Assembly: GCA_902776275.1 (NCBI GenBank)
Contig: CACYPI010000013.1
Coordinates: forward strand, 1-42,924
From: an uncultured Aeromonadales bacterium
Lineage (GTDB): Bacteria; Pseudomonadota; Gammaproteobacteria; Enterobacterales; Succinivibrionaceae
DNA length: 42,924 nt
Direction of reading: 5' to 3'
Numbering within the stretch: the first letter of the stretch is position 1; each line of letters begins with the position of its first letter. A model generated the notes under the pieces. It ran no database searches. It saw nothing but the letters and a program-made list of their open reading frames with translations, and was not told where the DNA came from. A program made the translations under genes and the position numbers. Below, piece after piece: positions 35,622 to 42,655 of this stretch.

Positions 35622-36791
35622 ATGATACCCACCAGCGAAAAATCATCACACTTCACCGACTCCGTCATTAGGCGCATGACCCGCATCTGCAACAAGTACG
35701 GCGCAGTCAACCTCTCACAGGGCTTCCCGGACTTCGATCCGCCCAAGGCCGTCACCGAGCGCCTGGCCCAGGTGGCGACCACCGGCCCGCACCAGTACGC
35801 CATCACCTGGGGCGCGCAGAACACCCGCGAGGCGCTGGCGGCCAAGCTCAAGCGCGACGCCGGGCTTGACGTCGACCCAGGCTCGGAGCTTGTGATCACC
35901 TGCGGCGGCACCGAGGCCATGATGTGCGCGGTGCTCTCGACCTTGAACCCAGGCGACAAGATAGCCATCTTCTCGCCCTTCTACGAGAACTACGGCGCCG
36001 ACGCGATCCTGGCCGGCGCCAAGCCCATCTACGTCGAGCTGCACGCCCCTGACTTCACCTTCGACCCCAAGGAGCTCGACAAGGCCTTCGCCGACGGCGC
36101 CAAGGCGCTCATCCTCTGCAACCCGTCAAACCCGTCAGGCAGGGTGTTCACGCGCGATGAGCTCCTGGAGATAGCCAGGATCGTGCAGAAGCACGACGCC
36201 TTCGTCATCACCGACGAGGTGTACGAGCACATCGTCTACGAGCCGTTCCACCACACCTACTTCGCAACGCTGCCTGGCATGAGGGAGCGCACCGTGATGT
36301 GCAACTCGCTCTCCAAGACCTACTCCATCACCGGCTGGCGCATCGGCTACATCTTCGCGCCTGCAAGGGTGATCGAGGCGTGCCGCAAGGTCCACGACTT
36401 CCTCACCATCGGGGCTGCCGCTCCGCTGCAGGAGGCCGTGGTCGCAGGCCTCAAGCTGCCGCCTTCCTACTACGAGGATCTCAAGGCCGACTACACCCAC
36501 CACCGCAACCTCTTCTTAAGCGGGCTGGACAGGATGGGCCTCAAGTACTTCAAGCCCCAGGGCACCTACTTCGTGCTCGTTGACATCAGCGAGTTCAACT
36601 ACGATTCCGACTACGAGTTCTGCGAGGATCTGGCGAAGATTGTGAAGGTTGGCGCCGTGCCAGGCTCGAGCTTCTTCGCGCGCGACGAGCGCCGCTACAT
36701 CAGGTTCCACTTTGCAAAGAAGGACGAGACGCTCAACGCCGCGCTGGAGAACTTAAGCCACCTCAGGGAGCTCATAAAGCCCAAGGCCTGA
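35622..36791 (+). CDS. Class I PLP-dependent aminotransferase
   Basis: Aminotransferase of fold type I (389 residues). The PLP-binding Lys lies in SLSKTYSITGWRIGY (Lys about residue 230), the pyridine-contact Asp in ITDEVYEH, and the carboxylate-binding Arg in RRYIRFHFA near the C-terminus. NLSQGFPDFDPP and CNPSNPSGRVF are typical of the aspartate / kynurenine / methionine aminotransferase group. It sits 68 bases after the hydroxyacid dehydrogenase gene, so it may aminate the 2-oxo acid that enzyme forms. The exact substrate is not determined. A hairpin with TTT follows. Confidence 0.9.
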   Translation: MIPTSEKSSHFTDSVIRRMTRICNKYGAVNLSQGFPDFDPPKAVTERLAQVATTGPHQYAITWGAQNTREALAAKLKRDAGLDVDPGSELVITCGGTEAMMCAVLSTLNPGDKIAIFSPFYENYGADAILAGAKPIYVELHAPDFTFDPKELDKAFADGAKALILCNPSNPSGRVFTRDELLEIARIVQKHDAFVITDEVYEHIVYEPFHHTYFATLPGMRERTVMCNSLSKTYSITGWRIGYIFAPARVIEACRKVHDFLTIGAAAPLQEAVVAGLKLPPSYYEDLKADYTHHRNLFLSGLDRMGLKYFKPQGTYFVLVDISEFNYDSDYEFCEDLAKIVKVGAVPGSSFFARDERRYIRFHFAKKDETLNAALENLSHLRELIKPKA

Positions 36792-36798
36792 TGAAATG

Positions 36799-36817
36799 CC
36801 CCGCGCAAGCGGGGTTT
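36799..36817 (+). terminator. Terminator after the aminotransferase gene
   Basis: CCCCGC-GCAA-GCGGGG followed by TTT, 7 bases after the stop codon. It closes the metQNI-dehydrogenase-aminotransferase cluster. Confidence 0.75.
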
Positions 36818-36883
36818 CACAATCTCCATAATTTCTCCACATTTCCTGCAAGGCTTCTTCAATGCCTAGGACCATGATGTGCC

Positions 36884-36904
36884 ATGGCAGGATCCTCCTG
36901 CCAT
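36884..36904 (+). other. Perfect 9-bp hairpin in the leader of the truncated membrane gene
   Basis: ATGGCAGGA (36884-36892) pairs with TCCTGCCAT (36896-36904) around TCC, 22 bases before the start codon at 36927. It is possibly regulatory, in native chromosomal DNA. Confidence 0.4.
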
Positions 36905-36926
36905 TTGAATATGGAGAAGCAAGCTC

Positions 36927-37070
36927 ATGGCAATGACCCACTACATGGAATGGCTCTCGCAAAGCCAGCCTTGGAACCTCATCCTCTTCATGCTCGTGCC
37001 GATGGCATTGGCCGAGCTCATCCTCGCCTCCGAGATCTTCCTGCAGTGGTGCCCAATAGTAGACAAGTAA
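36927..37070 (+). pseudogene. Small membrane protein gene cut by the AT-rich insertion (DUF6803-like N-terminus)
   Basis: The frame starts at ATG 36927 with GGAG 10 bases upstream and encodes MAMTHYMEWLSQSQPWNLIL..., a membrane segment (about 17-40), then ends after 47 residues in CPIVDK. The beginning resembles, from memory, the DUF6803 membrane family, whose members are about 150 residues. Composition changes abruptly near codon 41, and the last six residues are read from the AT-rich DNA. The rest of the gene is missing, so this marks the left junction of the foreign segment or a false assembly join. Confidence 0.6.
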
Positions 37071-37102
37071 AAAAATATTGTCTGATTGGTAAAAAAATAT
37101 TG
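37067..37102 (+). repeat. Two identical 14-bp direct repeats before the methyltransferase promoter
   Basis: GTAAAAAAATATTG occurs at 37067-37080 and 37089-37102, starts exactly 22 bases (two helix turns) apart. The second copy overlaps the -35 element. The pair is a candidate binding site for one of the XRE regulators or an element-end recombinase. Confidence 0.5.
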
Positions 37103-37129
37103 ACCGAACATATGATTGGGTGATATACT
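37100..37129 (+). promoter_or_regulatory. Promoter of the methyltransferase operon
   Basis: TTGACC (37100-37105) and TATACT (37124-37129) are spaced 18 bases, with a TG two bases before the -10. They lie 33 bases before the likely start codon at 37163. Confidence 0.7.
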
Positions 37130-37162
37130 GTGAGTACTAATTTTATAATCATGGAGGACATT

Positions 37163-38023
37163 ATGAGTGAGTTGGTTTTAGATAGAATTATTAATGCAGA
37201 ATGTGTTTCTGAAATGAGAAAAATGCCAGATTCAAGCGTTGATTTGATTATTGCAGATCCACCTTATAATCTTTCAAAAGGCGGAGAATGGAAGTGGGAT
37301 AATAGTGTTGAATTAAAAGGCCTTGGCGGAAATTGGAATAAAGTAATGCAAGATTGGGATAATTATTCTTTTGAAGCTTATATGCAATTCACAAAAGAAT
37401 GGTTAACAGAAGCACAAAGAATTTTGAAACCAACTGGTTCAATGTGGATCTTTGGTACTTATCACAATATTGGAATTATTAATGTATATTGTCAGATGCT
37501 TGGAATAGAAATAATTAATGAAGTGATTTGGTATAAACGCAATGCATTTCCAAATCTTGCAGGAAGAAGACTGACAGCAAGTCATGAAACTGTTTTATGG
37601 TGCAATAAAGGTGGAAAGAAACGAGAATACTATTTTGATTATGAGTATTCCAAGAATGGAGATTTTTCATATGACGGGTTAAAGGCGCCGGGAAAACAAA
37701 TGCGAACCGTATGGGATATTTCAAATAATAAAGAGAGGAGTGAATTGGCTTATGGCAAACATCCAACACAGAAACCTTTGAGAATTCTTAAAAGGATGAT
37801 AAAGCTTGCGTCTAAGAAAGGCGATGTAGTATTTACTCCTTTTGCTGGCTCCGGTAGCGAATGTGTTGCTGCAAAAATGACAGGGCGAAGATATCTAGGA
37901 ATTGAGATGGAAAAAGAGTATTGCGAAATTGCTGAAGAGCGATTATTGCATGCGGAGAGTAATGAAGATGATATGGGACAAATGACGCTTGATATGTTTA
38001 CGGGGGTGAGCAGTAAATGCTAG
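37163..38023 (+). CDS. Beta-class adenine-specific DNA methyltransferase (DpnA-like)
   Basis: N6-adenine methyltransferase of a restriction-modification system (286 residues). The motif order is beta class: catalytic IADPPYNLS near residues 30-38 first, a target-recognition region in the middle, then GKHPTQKP and the AdoMet-binding FAGSGS near residue 226. The middle (PTGSMWIFGTYHNIG, NPxPNL-like NAFPNLAGR, SHETVLW) closely resembles DpnA of the DpnII system. ATG at 37163 is preferred, with GGAGGA 4 bases upstream; in-frame GTG 37130 and ATG 37151 are alternatives. It overlaps the regulator gene by 7 bases. Target sequence unknown. Confidence 0.92.
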   Translation: MSELVLDRIINAECVSEMRKMPDSSVDLIIADPPYNLSKGGEWKWDNSVELKGLGGNWNKVMQDWDNYSFEAYMQFTKEWLTEAQRILKPTGSMWIFGTYHNIGIINVYCQMLGIEIINEVIWYKRNAFPNLAGRRLTASHETVLWCNKGGKKREYYFDYEYSKNGDFSYDGLKAPGKQMRTVWDISNNKERSELAYGKHPTQKPLRILKRMIKLASKKGDVVFTPFAGSGSECVAAKMTGRRYLGIEMEKEYCEIAEERLLHAESNEDDMGQMTLDMFTGVSSKC

Positions 38024-38241
38024 TTGTCGATGAGAAGATTATTAGAAAAAGAATGGTAGACTTGGATATTAAATCGATAAATGAATTAGCTGCAAAGTCT
38101 GGAGTATCTAAGCCAACGATTTCGGATTATTTGAACGGAAAAACTCCTTTGTCTTCTGCGTTTGTACGTTTGTGTGAATTTTTAGAGTTAGATCAATCGG
38201 AAGTGTTAAAAAATAATGATGATAGTGTGGAGGAAAAATAA
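38017..38241 (+). CDS. Small XRE-family regulator inside the methyltransferase operon
   Basis: A 74-residue protein that is almost entirely one helix-turn-helix domain (SINELAAKSGVSKPTISDYLNGKTP, shortened; about 18-42), like controller (C) proteins of restriction-modification systems. It is sandwiched between two methyltransferase genes, overlapping the first by 7 bases and the second by 1, so all three are translated as a coupled unit. Probable job: timing methyltransferase and nuclease expression. The operator is unknown; candidates are the repeats at 37067-37102 and the palindromes at 41106-41129. Confidence 0.8.
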   Translation: MLVVDEKIIRKRMVDLDIKSINELAAKSGVSKPTISDYLNGKTPLSSAFVRLCEFLELDQSEVLKNNDDSVEEK

Positions 38242-39050
38242 TGTTTCAACCTGTAATAAAATGGAGTGGGAGTAAGAGAAGCCAGGCCGGACAGATTTTG
38301 AAATTTTTACCAGATGAATATGGAAAGTATTATGAGCCTTTTATCGGTGGAGGGTCGATGTTATATGCTATTAGGCCAGAAGAAAGTATCTGTGGAGATA
38401 TTTGTGAACCGTTGATTGACTTATGGAATGCAATAAAGAATTCTCCAGAAGAGCTGGCTGAATCGTATAGGTTGCGATGGAATAGACTTCAGAATGAAGG
38501 ATATGAAGCTTATTATTTGATTAGAGATGACTTTAATGCAACTAAGAATCCGGAAGATTTAATGTTTTTATCAAGAACGTGTGTTAATGGTCTGATTCGA
38601 TTTAATTCAAATGGAGAGTTTAATAATTCGTTGCATCATACAAGACCAGGTATTAATCCAGATCGCTTAAAGAAAATTATATTTGATTGGTCAGAACACA
38701 TTCAAGGCGCAGAATTTTTTGCTAAAGATTATCGTGAATCTACAGAGAATGCACAAAAGGGTGATCTTATATACTTAGACCCTCCGTATTTTCATACGAA
38801 GGGTCGATATTATGGAACTAAGACAATTGATTTTGATGAGTTTATGACATTTTTGGATGAATTAAATTCAAAAGGAGTAAAGTATATCTTGTCTTTTGAC
38901 GGAAAACGTGGAGACGAAGATTATACAGTTGATTTACCTAAAGAATTATACAAACGTCATGAATTTATTTCCTCTGGTAATTCCAGCTTTAAAAAAGTAA
39001 TGGATAAGGAAAGCCTTCAAGTTTATGAATCATTGTATATGAACTGGTAA
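38241..39050 (+). CDS. D12-class (Dam-type) adenine DNA methyltransferase
   Basis: Alpha-class N6-adenine methyltransferase of 269 residues. Motif X KWSGSKR (about 7-13), the AdoMet-binding FIGGGSM (about 34-40) and catalytic DPPYF (about 180-184) are in the order of the Dam/DpnM group. The target-recognition middle differs from DpnM, so GATC specificity should not be assumed. Together with the beta-class enzyme upstream, this gives two methyltransferases of different classes, as in systems with asymmetric sites where each strand needs its own enzyme (inference). It ends 2 bases before the converging endonuclease gene. Confidence 0.92.
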   Translation: MFQPVIKWSGSKRSQAGQILKFLPDEYGKYYEPFIGGGSMLYAIRPEESICGDICEPLIDLWNAIKNSPEELAESYRLRWNRLQNEGYEAYYLIRDDFNATKNPEDLMFLSRTCVNGLIRFNSNGEFNNSLHHTRPGINPDRLKKIIFDWSEHIQGAEFFAKDYRESTENAQKGDLIYLDPPYFHTKGRYYGTKTIDFDEFMTFLDELNSKGVKYILSFDGKRGDEDYTVDLPKELYKRHEFISSGNSSFKKVMDKESLQVYESLYMNW

Positions 39051-39052
39051 GA

Positions 39053-41092
39053 TTATTTAATTACAATCTCGGTTTGTTTACTTGATTTCACCTTATTTAT
39101 AATAAAGTCTTTCAGTATTGCGGCTTGTTTTGTATTTGGAACTAATTCGATTTCCCAACCACTATTTAGTGGTGTCATAATAAATAGCATGTCGCAGTTA
39201 CTGTTCTTAAAAACGACTGTATTCGGTTGTGCTTCACTTTTTAGGTATGCTGCAGCGGAAATTACTTCATAATCGCTATAAGATGTGAAGGTAGTTGCTC
39301 TGCTCCAGTTACCTACATGTGAGAGCGCTCTTTCAACATTAGGTATAAATCCCATTAAGAATTTAATATAATTTTTTAATCCATCTCCAACACCAGGCTC
39401 TAGATCAATTGCTCGTTCTTTAGACTCAACAGATAGTAAGAGTGGCTTCTCAAATACATCAAAAAGCTGAAGAACATGATCAGGGCGTTTACCATCAATT
39501 TCATCACTAACTCGCGGTAAAGATAACCATCGTACTTCTTTTGTACCATCAATAATTGATAATCCGCTCCAATCGCCACCGGGAGGATTACATAGTCCCT
39601 CAAAACAACAATCATTCAACACGTGAGAGAAGAGAAAGTGAATACCGGTGTCAACATCATCTTCATGATATTCTTGAGGACGACTAGAGAATAGAGGCTT
39701 TGTTAATCCAGTAGCAGTAGCATTTATAGCTGTATAGTATGCTTTTAATCTTGCTGTATCGAGTAATTCTGTATCATCTTTGAGGGCTCCTCTAAGGACA
39801 GGTACATCAAGTGCAACATAGTTACTGATAGATAAAATAGATTTCCAAAGTCCGTTCGATGATGCAAGTCGCTTGGGTGTATTCAATAAAGAATCAAGAT
39901 TGTTTGCAAGTACAGGACCGTAAATATATGTCATGATTTCTGATTCAGTAGAAGCAAGCATTGCAGCTAATGGTAAGATACCTCTATCTGGTCGATTGTC
40001 ATCTCCTCTAGGCTTAAAACCCTTAATCAGACATAAAATTAAATCCTTTTTATTAGATCCAATCGAATTTACAATAGCAGGATCATAATTAGGATATAGT
40101 CTTTGTAAACCCTTAGCAAAAGCAGGACGTGATGTAGCAGGTATGATACCAAAAGGTAAGTCTCTTGAAGCAAGACCTATACTGTGTTGGTCTATAAGAT
40201 CTAGAAATTTTGCAGAGTTTCCATGATGACCTTTGGCAGTTATAGTTTTATGGAAGTTGAATTCAGTGTTTTCTTTTGAAAACTCTAATATCCCCTGCTC
40301 GTAAGTATATAAACGTTTCCATTGTGCGGGGGTAAAATTAGAAGTGGGGTTTGAACTTTGTGAAAGAAACATGACTACGTTCAAGTTCTTTTCCAAAATC
40401 AAAGCTTCTTCCGCAGAAGTGTCTATACCTGCCATTCTTTTTACTATGTATGCTGACAGTTCCTTTTCAGCAAAGTTATTTTCATCAAATGAAGTGAGAG
40501 CAGAATCTTTAGACTTATCAAATTCTTCGGAACGAACATACACCTGAGCTACAAAATTATCGATATCTTTTGAGTAGTTAATATAGCTATATGGAACAGC
40601 AGGATTTGGGAATCTTAAAGCCTTACGCTCACGGGTCTTACTATCCAATTCATATTTTACAAAATCTACGATGTAAAGATATGGGCAACCAGTTCGACCA
40701 GTTGAGAATGCACGACCACTTCTCTGCCATGCTTGATTTCCTGCTTGAAGTGCACTACAAAATTCGATTGCATAAATTATGGTTTCGTCTGTACCTTCTA
40801 CATGGGTAACAATGGCATCAGGAGTTTCGTCTAGGAAACTACCATTTTCTTTGAGCGCATTAAAGATATTGCTTTTCCAACGCTTTCTGCCGGATTTGTT
40901 AAATCCAGGAAGAAGTTCAAGCTTCCATTCGTAATGATTATCGCAATATTCAAAAGCTAAATCGAATACTAGAGTTGAAGGGGAAGATAAAGAGATTTTT
41001 TGGCTCGAAGGAGCAATCTCAGATACTATTAAATTAGCAATGCGTTCACATTCGACAATGTTGTCGCCGTGAATGCGGAATATATCGCACAT
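39053..41092 (-). CDS. Restriction endonuclease candidate of the adjacent methyltransferases
   Basis: A 679-residue protein, no signal peptide or membrane segment, convergent to the methyltransferase operon. A PD-(D/E)xK-type nuclease core is visible in the C-terminal part: RPDHVLQLF (Asp near residue 540), then a hydrophobic strand LLLSV and ESKE (Glu and Lys near 556-558). A second, similar but incomplete pattern lies near the N-terminus: PDAIVTHV (about 88), then YAIEFCSALQAGNQAWQRSGRA (about 105-126), where Lys is replaced. The start ATG at 41092 has GGAGG 8 bases upstream; the earlier in-frame ATG at 41107 overlaps an operator. No helicase motifs, so not type I or III. Far larger than DpnII (about 288). 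Cleavage site unknown. Confidence 0.75.
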   Translation of the reverse strand: MCDIFRIHGDNIVECERIANLIVSEIAPSSQKISLSSPSTLVFDLAFEYCDNHYEWKLELLPGFNKSGRKRWKSNIFNALKENGSFLDETPDAIVTHVEGTDETIIYAIEFCSALQAGNQAWQRSGRAFSTGRTGCPYLYIVDFVKYELDSKTRERKALRFPNPAVPYSYINYSKDIDNFVAQVYVRSEEFDKSKDSALTSFDENNFAEKELSAYIVKRMAGIDTSAEEALILEKNLNVVMFLSQSSNPTSNFTPAQWKRLYTYEQGILEFSKENTEFNFHKTITAKGHHGNSAKFLDLIDQHSIGLASRDLPFGIIPATSRPAFAKGLQRLYPNYDPAIVNSIGSNKKDLILCLIKGFKPRGDDNRPDRGILPLAAMLASTESEIMTYIYGPVLANNLDSLLNTPKRLASSNGLWKSILSISNYVALDVPVLRGALKDDTELLDTARLKAYYTAINATATGLTKPLFSSRPQEYHEDDVDTGIHFLFSHVLNDCCFEGLCNPPGGDWSGLSIIDGTKEVRWLSLPRVSDEIDGKRPDHVLQLFDVFEKPLLLSVESKERAIDLEPGVGDGLKNYIKFLMGFIPNVERALSHVGNWSRATTFTSYSDYEVISAAAYLKSEAQPNTVVFKNSNCDMLFIMTPLNSGWEIELVPNTKQAAILKDFIINKVKSSKQTEIVIK

Positions 41093-41105
41093 AAAATAAA
41101 CCTCC

Positions 41106-41149
41106 ATTCTATAGAATTATCTATAGAATAGCATAATGACGGTTGTAAA
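41106..41149 (-). promoter_or_regulatory. Endonuclease promoter with tandem palindromic operators
   Basis: On the minus strand TTTACA (41144-41149) and TATAGA (41120-41125) are spaced 18 bases. A perfect 12-bp palindrome ATTCTATAGAAT (41106-41117) lies just downstream, against the ribosome binding site. A near-copy ATCTATAGAAT (41119-41129) covers the -10 element. The arrangement is what a repressor controlling nuclease expression would use. Confidence 0.6.
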
Positions 41150-41224
41150 ACTATAAAATGAAAGGATTATTAGCATTTTTTCACAATAAATGATGAACGT
41201 TTACAAATTTTCTATAAAAGAAAA

Positions 41225-41422
41225 TTATTTAATCTCATATAGAAGTTCCATTGAGACTTCATAGTATTTGCTGAGTCTAATAGCTACATCCAATCGTGGA
41301 TCTTGCTCCCCGCGTTCATAGCGGGAAAGAGAATCCTTGCTGATGAGAAGTGCTTCAGCAACTTCCTTTTGAGTGAGCCCCTTACTTTTACGGACTTCAC
41401 GTAGGTGAGTGGTAACTGCCAT
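41225..41422 (-). CDS. XRE-family transcriptional regulator
   Basis: A 65-residue single helix-turn-helix protein (LREVRKSKGLTQKEVAEALLISKDSLSRYERGEQDP, shortened; about 6-40), ending in a short helix. GGGGG lies 8 bases before the ATG at 41422; an ATG at 41428 is too close to it. It sits 25 bases after the cleavable repressor gene on the same strand, and its end is 75 bases before the endonuclease promoter elements. It is therefore a candidate regulator of either the element or the endonuclease. Confidence 0.85.
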   Translation of the reverse strand: MAVTTHLREVRKSKGLTQKEVAEALLISKDSLSRYERGEQDPRLDVAIRLSKYYEVSMELLYEIK

Positions 41423-41447
41423 ATTCATAACCCCCAATCGAATAATT

Positions 41448-42200
41448 CTAATTAATTACACGCCCGAAGGTCCGGAAAGAATCTGTTTCTTGAACGATTT
41501 TCGGGCTATATTTTGTGCTATTTAGTGAGATGAGCTGCGGTTTCTGATCCTCATAGCCAAGCATTTTGCAGTAGCATTCATTGTTCAATTCGAAAATGCC
41601 AATCTGTCCGGCTTCCAAGGTCTCTTGCTGATGAACCCAAACAACCTGTCCGTCTGCATATCTTGGAGTCATACTGTCTCCGGAGATGCGAACACCAAAG
41701 TCAGCTCCTTCTGGTACATTATATTCAATACGATTTACTTCATCGTAACCACTACCATCAAGGAAGTTACCATTACCGGCAGATACTCGTGTATCGTAAA
41801 TCCGGATAAGCTTTGACATGGTAGTGAAGTCAACGATAGTAGCAGAGCCTTTTTCTTCAGATCCATAAGTAACAGATCTGTCTTTCAGATACGCCCCGTT
41901 ATTAAATCCTTCCAAAAGAGAAACATACTCTTCAACTTTCTTATGACCAGATTCATTGAGATTGTTCAAGGGATTGCTGGCATTCTCACCAAAATAAGCT
42001 TCCATCACATCAGGAATATTTAGAATTTTGCAGATATTAAGGAAGACTGTGACACTTGGTTCACAGACATTCTTTTCCCAGGTAGATATGGAACGGTATC
42101 CAATTTCAACTCCGTTCTTCTTAAGTTCCTCCGCAAGCTGTGGCTGTGTGAGCCCTGCTTTCTTGCGGTATGTGGACAGGAGTTTACCTATATCTCTCAT
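41448..42200 (-). CDS. XRE-S24 cleavable repressor (LexA/CI-like)
   Basis: A 250-residue regulator with an N-terminal helix-turn-helix (LLSTYRKKAGLTQPQLAEEL region, about 5-60) and a C-terminal S24 self-cleavage domain. The Ala-Gly cleavage site is in RVSAGNG (about 138), the nucleophile Ser in ISGDSMTPRY (about 173) and the base Lys in CYCKML (about 209). Such proteins keep prophages and conjugative elements silent and are inactivated through RecA during DNA damage. ATG at 42200 is chosen for AGAAGG 7 bases upstream; in-frame ATG 42233 lacks a good site. It diverges from the rightward control region it probably represses. Confidence 0.9.
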   Translation of the reverse strand: MRDIGKLLSTYRKKAGLTQPQLAEELKKNGVEIGYRSISTWEKNVCEPSVTVFLNICKILNIPDVMEAYFGENASNPLNNLNESGHKKVEEYVSLLEGFNNGAYLKDRSVTYGSEEKGSATIVDFTTMSKLIRIYDTRVSAGNGNFLDGSGYDEVNRIEYNVPEGADFGVRISGDSMTPRYADGQVVWVHQQETLEAGQIGIFELNNECYCKMLGYEDQKPQLISLNSTKYSPKIVQETDSFRTFGRVIN

Positions 42201-42297
42201 GATGTGACCTTCTTTCTGGTAATGTTTTTCCACCTACATAGTACCATGGAGAATATAAAAATACAAACCATTTGGATAAAATAGACTAAAGCGACTA

Positions 42298-42326
42298 TTG
42301 TTAAGAAAATGATTTGGATTTAATAT
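42298..42326 (+). promoter_or_regulatory. Rightward promoter of the element with ATTTGGAT repeats
   Basis: TTGTTA (42298-42303), a 17-base spacer and TAATAT (42321-42326) form a good promoter. ATTTGGAT occurs at 42270-42277, 42312-42319 (inside the spacer) and 42642-42649. The first two, 42 bases apart, are operator candidates for the divergent S24 repressor. Confidence 0.5.
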
Positions 42327-42439
42327 ATTAATATAGTCACAGGGATGTGATAAGACACAACAAGCTAAGACAGAGGTTGATGTCGACTTCGAAGTGGAGC
42401 ATTTATGTTGGGAGATTAATGTGTAAGGAGGGACGGCAT

Positions 42440-42478
42440 ATGGAAAGAGAAGTAGCTCATAAGATTGCTAGGGGCTGA
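42440..42478 (+). CDS. 12-residue leader peptide
   Basis: AAGGAGGGA precedes an ATG at 42440 by about 6 bases; the frame encodes MEREVAHKIARG and stops at 42478. The stop codon lies inside the 5' arm of a stable hairpin (42471-42506). A strong ribosome binding site on so short a frame in a structured leader is the pattern of translational or transcriptional attenuation. The gene controlled would be the zinc-ribbon gene or genes beyond the edge. Confidence 0.55.
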   Translation: MEREVAHKIARG

Positions 42479-42506
42479 TCAGCTGTACTTCAGTTGATCG
42501 GTCCCC
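42471..42506 (+). promoter_or_regulatory. Attenuator-like hairpin overlapping the leader-peptide stop
   Basis: GGGGCTGATCAGCTG (42471-42485) pairs, with a G-U pair and an A-bulge, with 42491-42506 around TACTT. A second hairpin CGTAGG/CCTACG (about 42516-42533) and a third GAGAA/TTCTC (about 42601-42612) follow. A ribosome at the leader stop would melt the first stem. Confidence 0.5.
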
Positions 42507-42655
42507 TTCCAAGATCGTAGGTGTGTCCCTACGTTCTAGCAAATATTAGATCAGTAACCGGAATGACCTTCGCTACCTCGTTTCGGTAATCAAAAACTTG
42601 AGAAGGTTCTCCCTTATCCCTTTCAAGTACAATTCGTAACTATTTGGATTTGTAC

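Noticed and set aside
36884..37123. A 79-codon frame spanning the composition break
   Set aside because: It lacks a ribosome binding site, is out of frame with the clear membrane-protein start at 36927, and its product is non-natural in character.
37163..41092. Assignment as a DpnII (GATC) system
   Set aside because: The first methyltransferase is DpnA-like, but the D12 enzyme's recognition region and the 679-residue nuclease do not match DpnM and DpnB.
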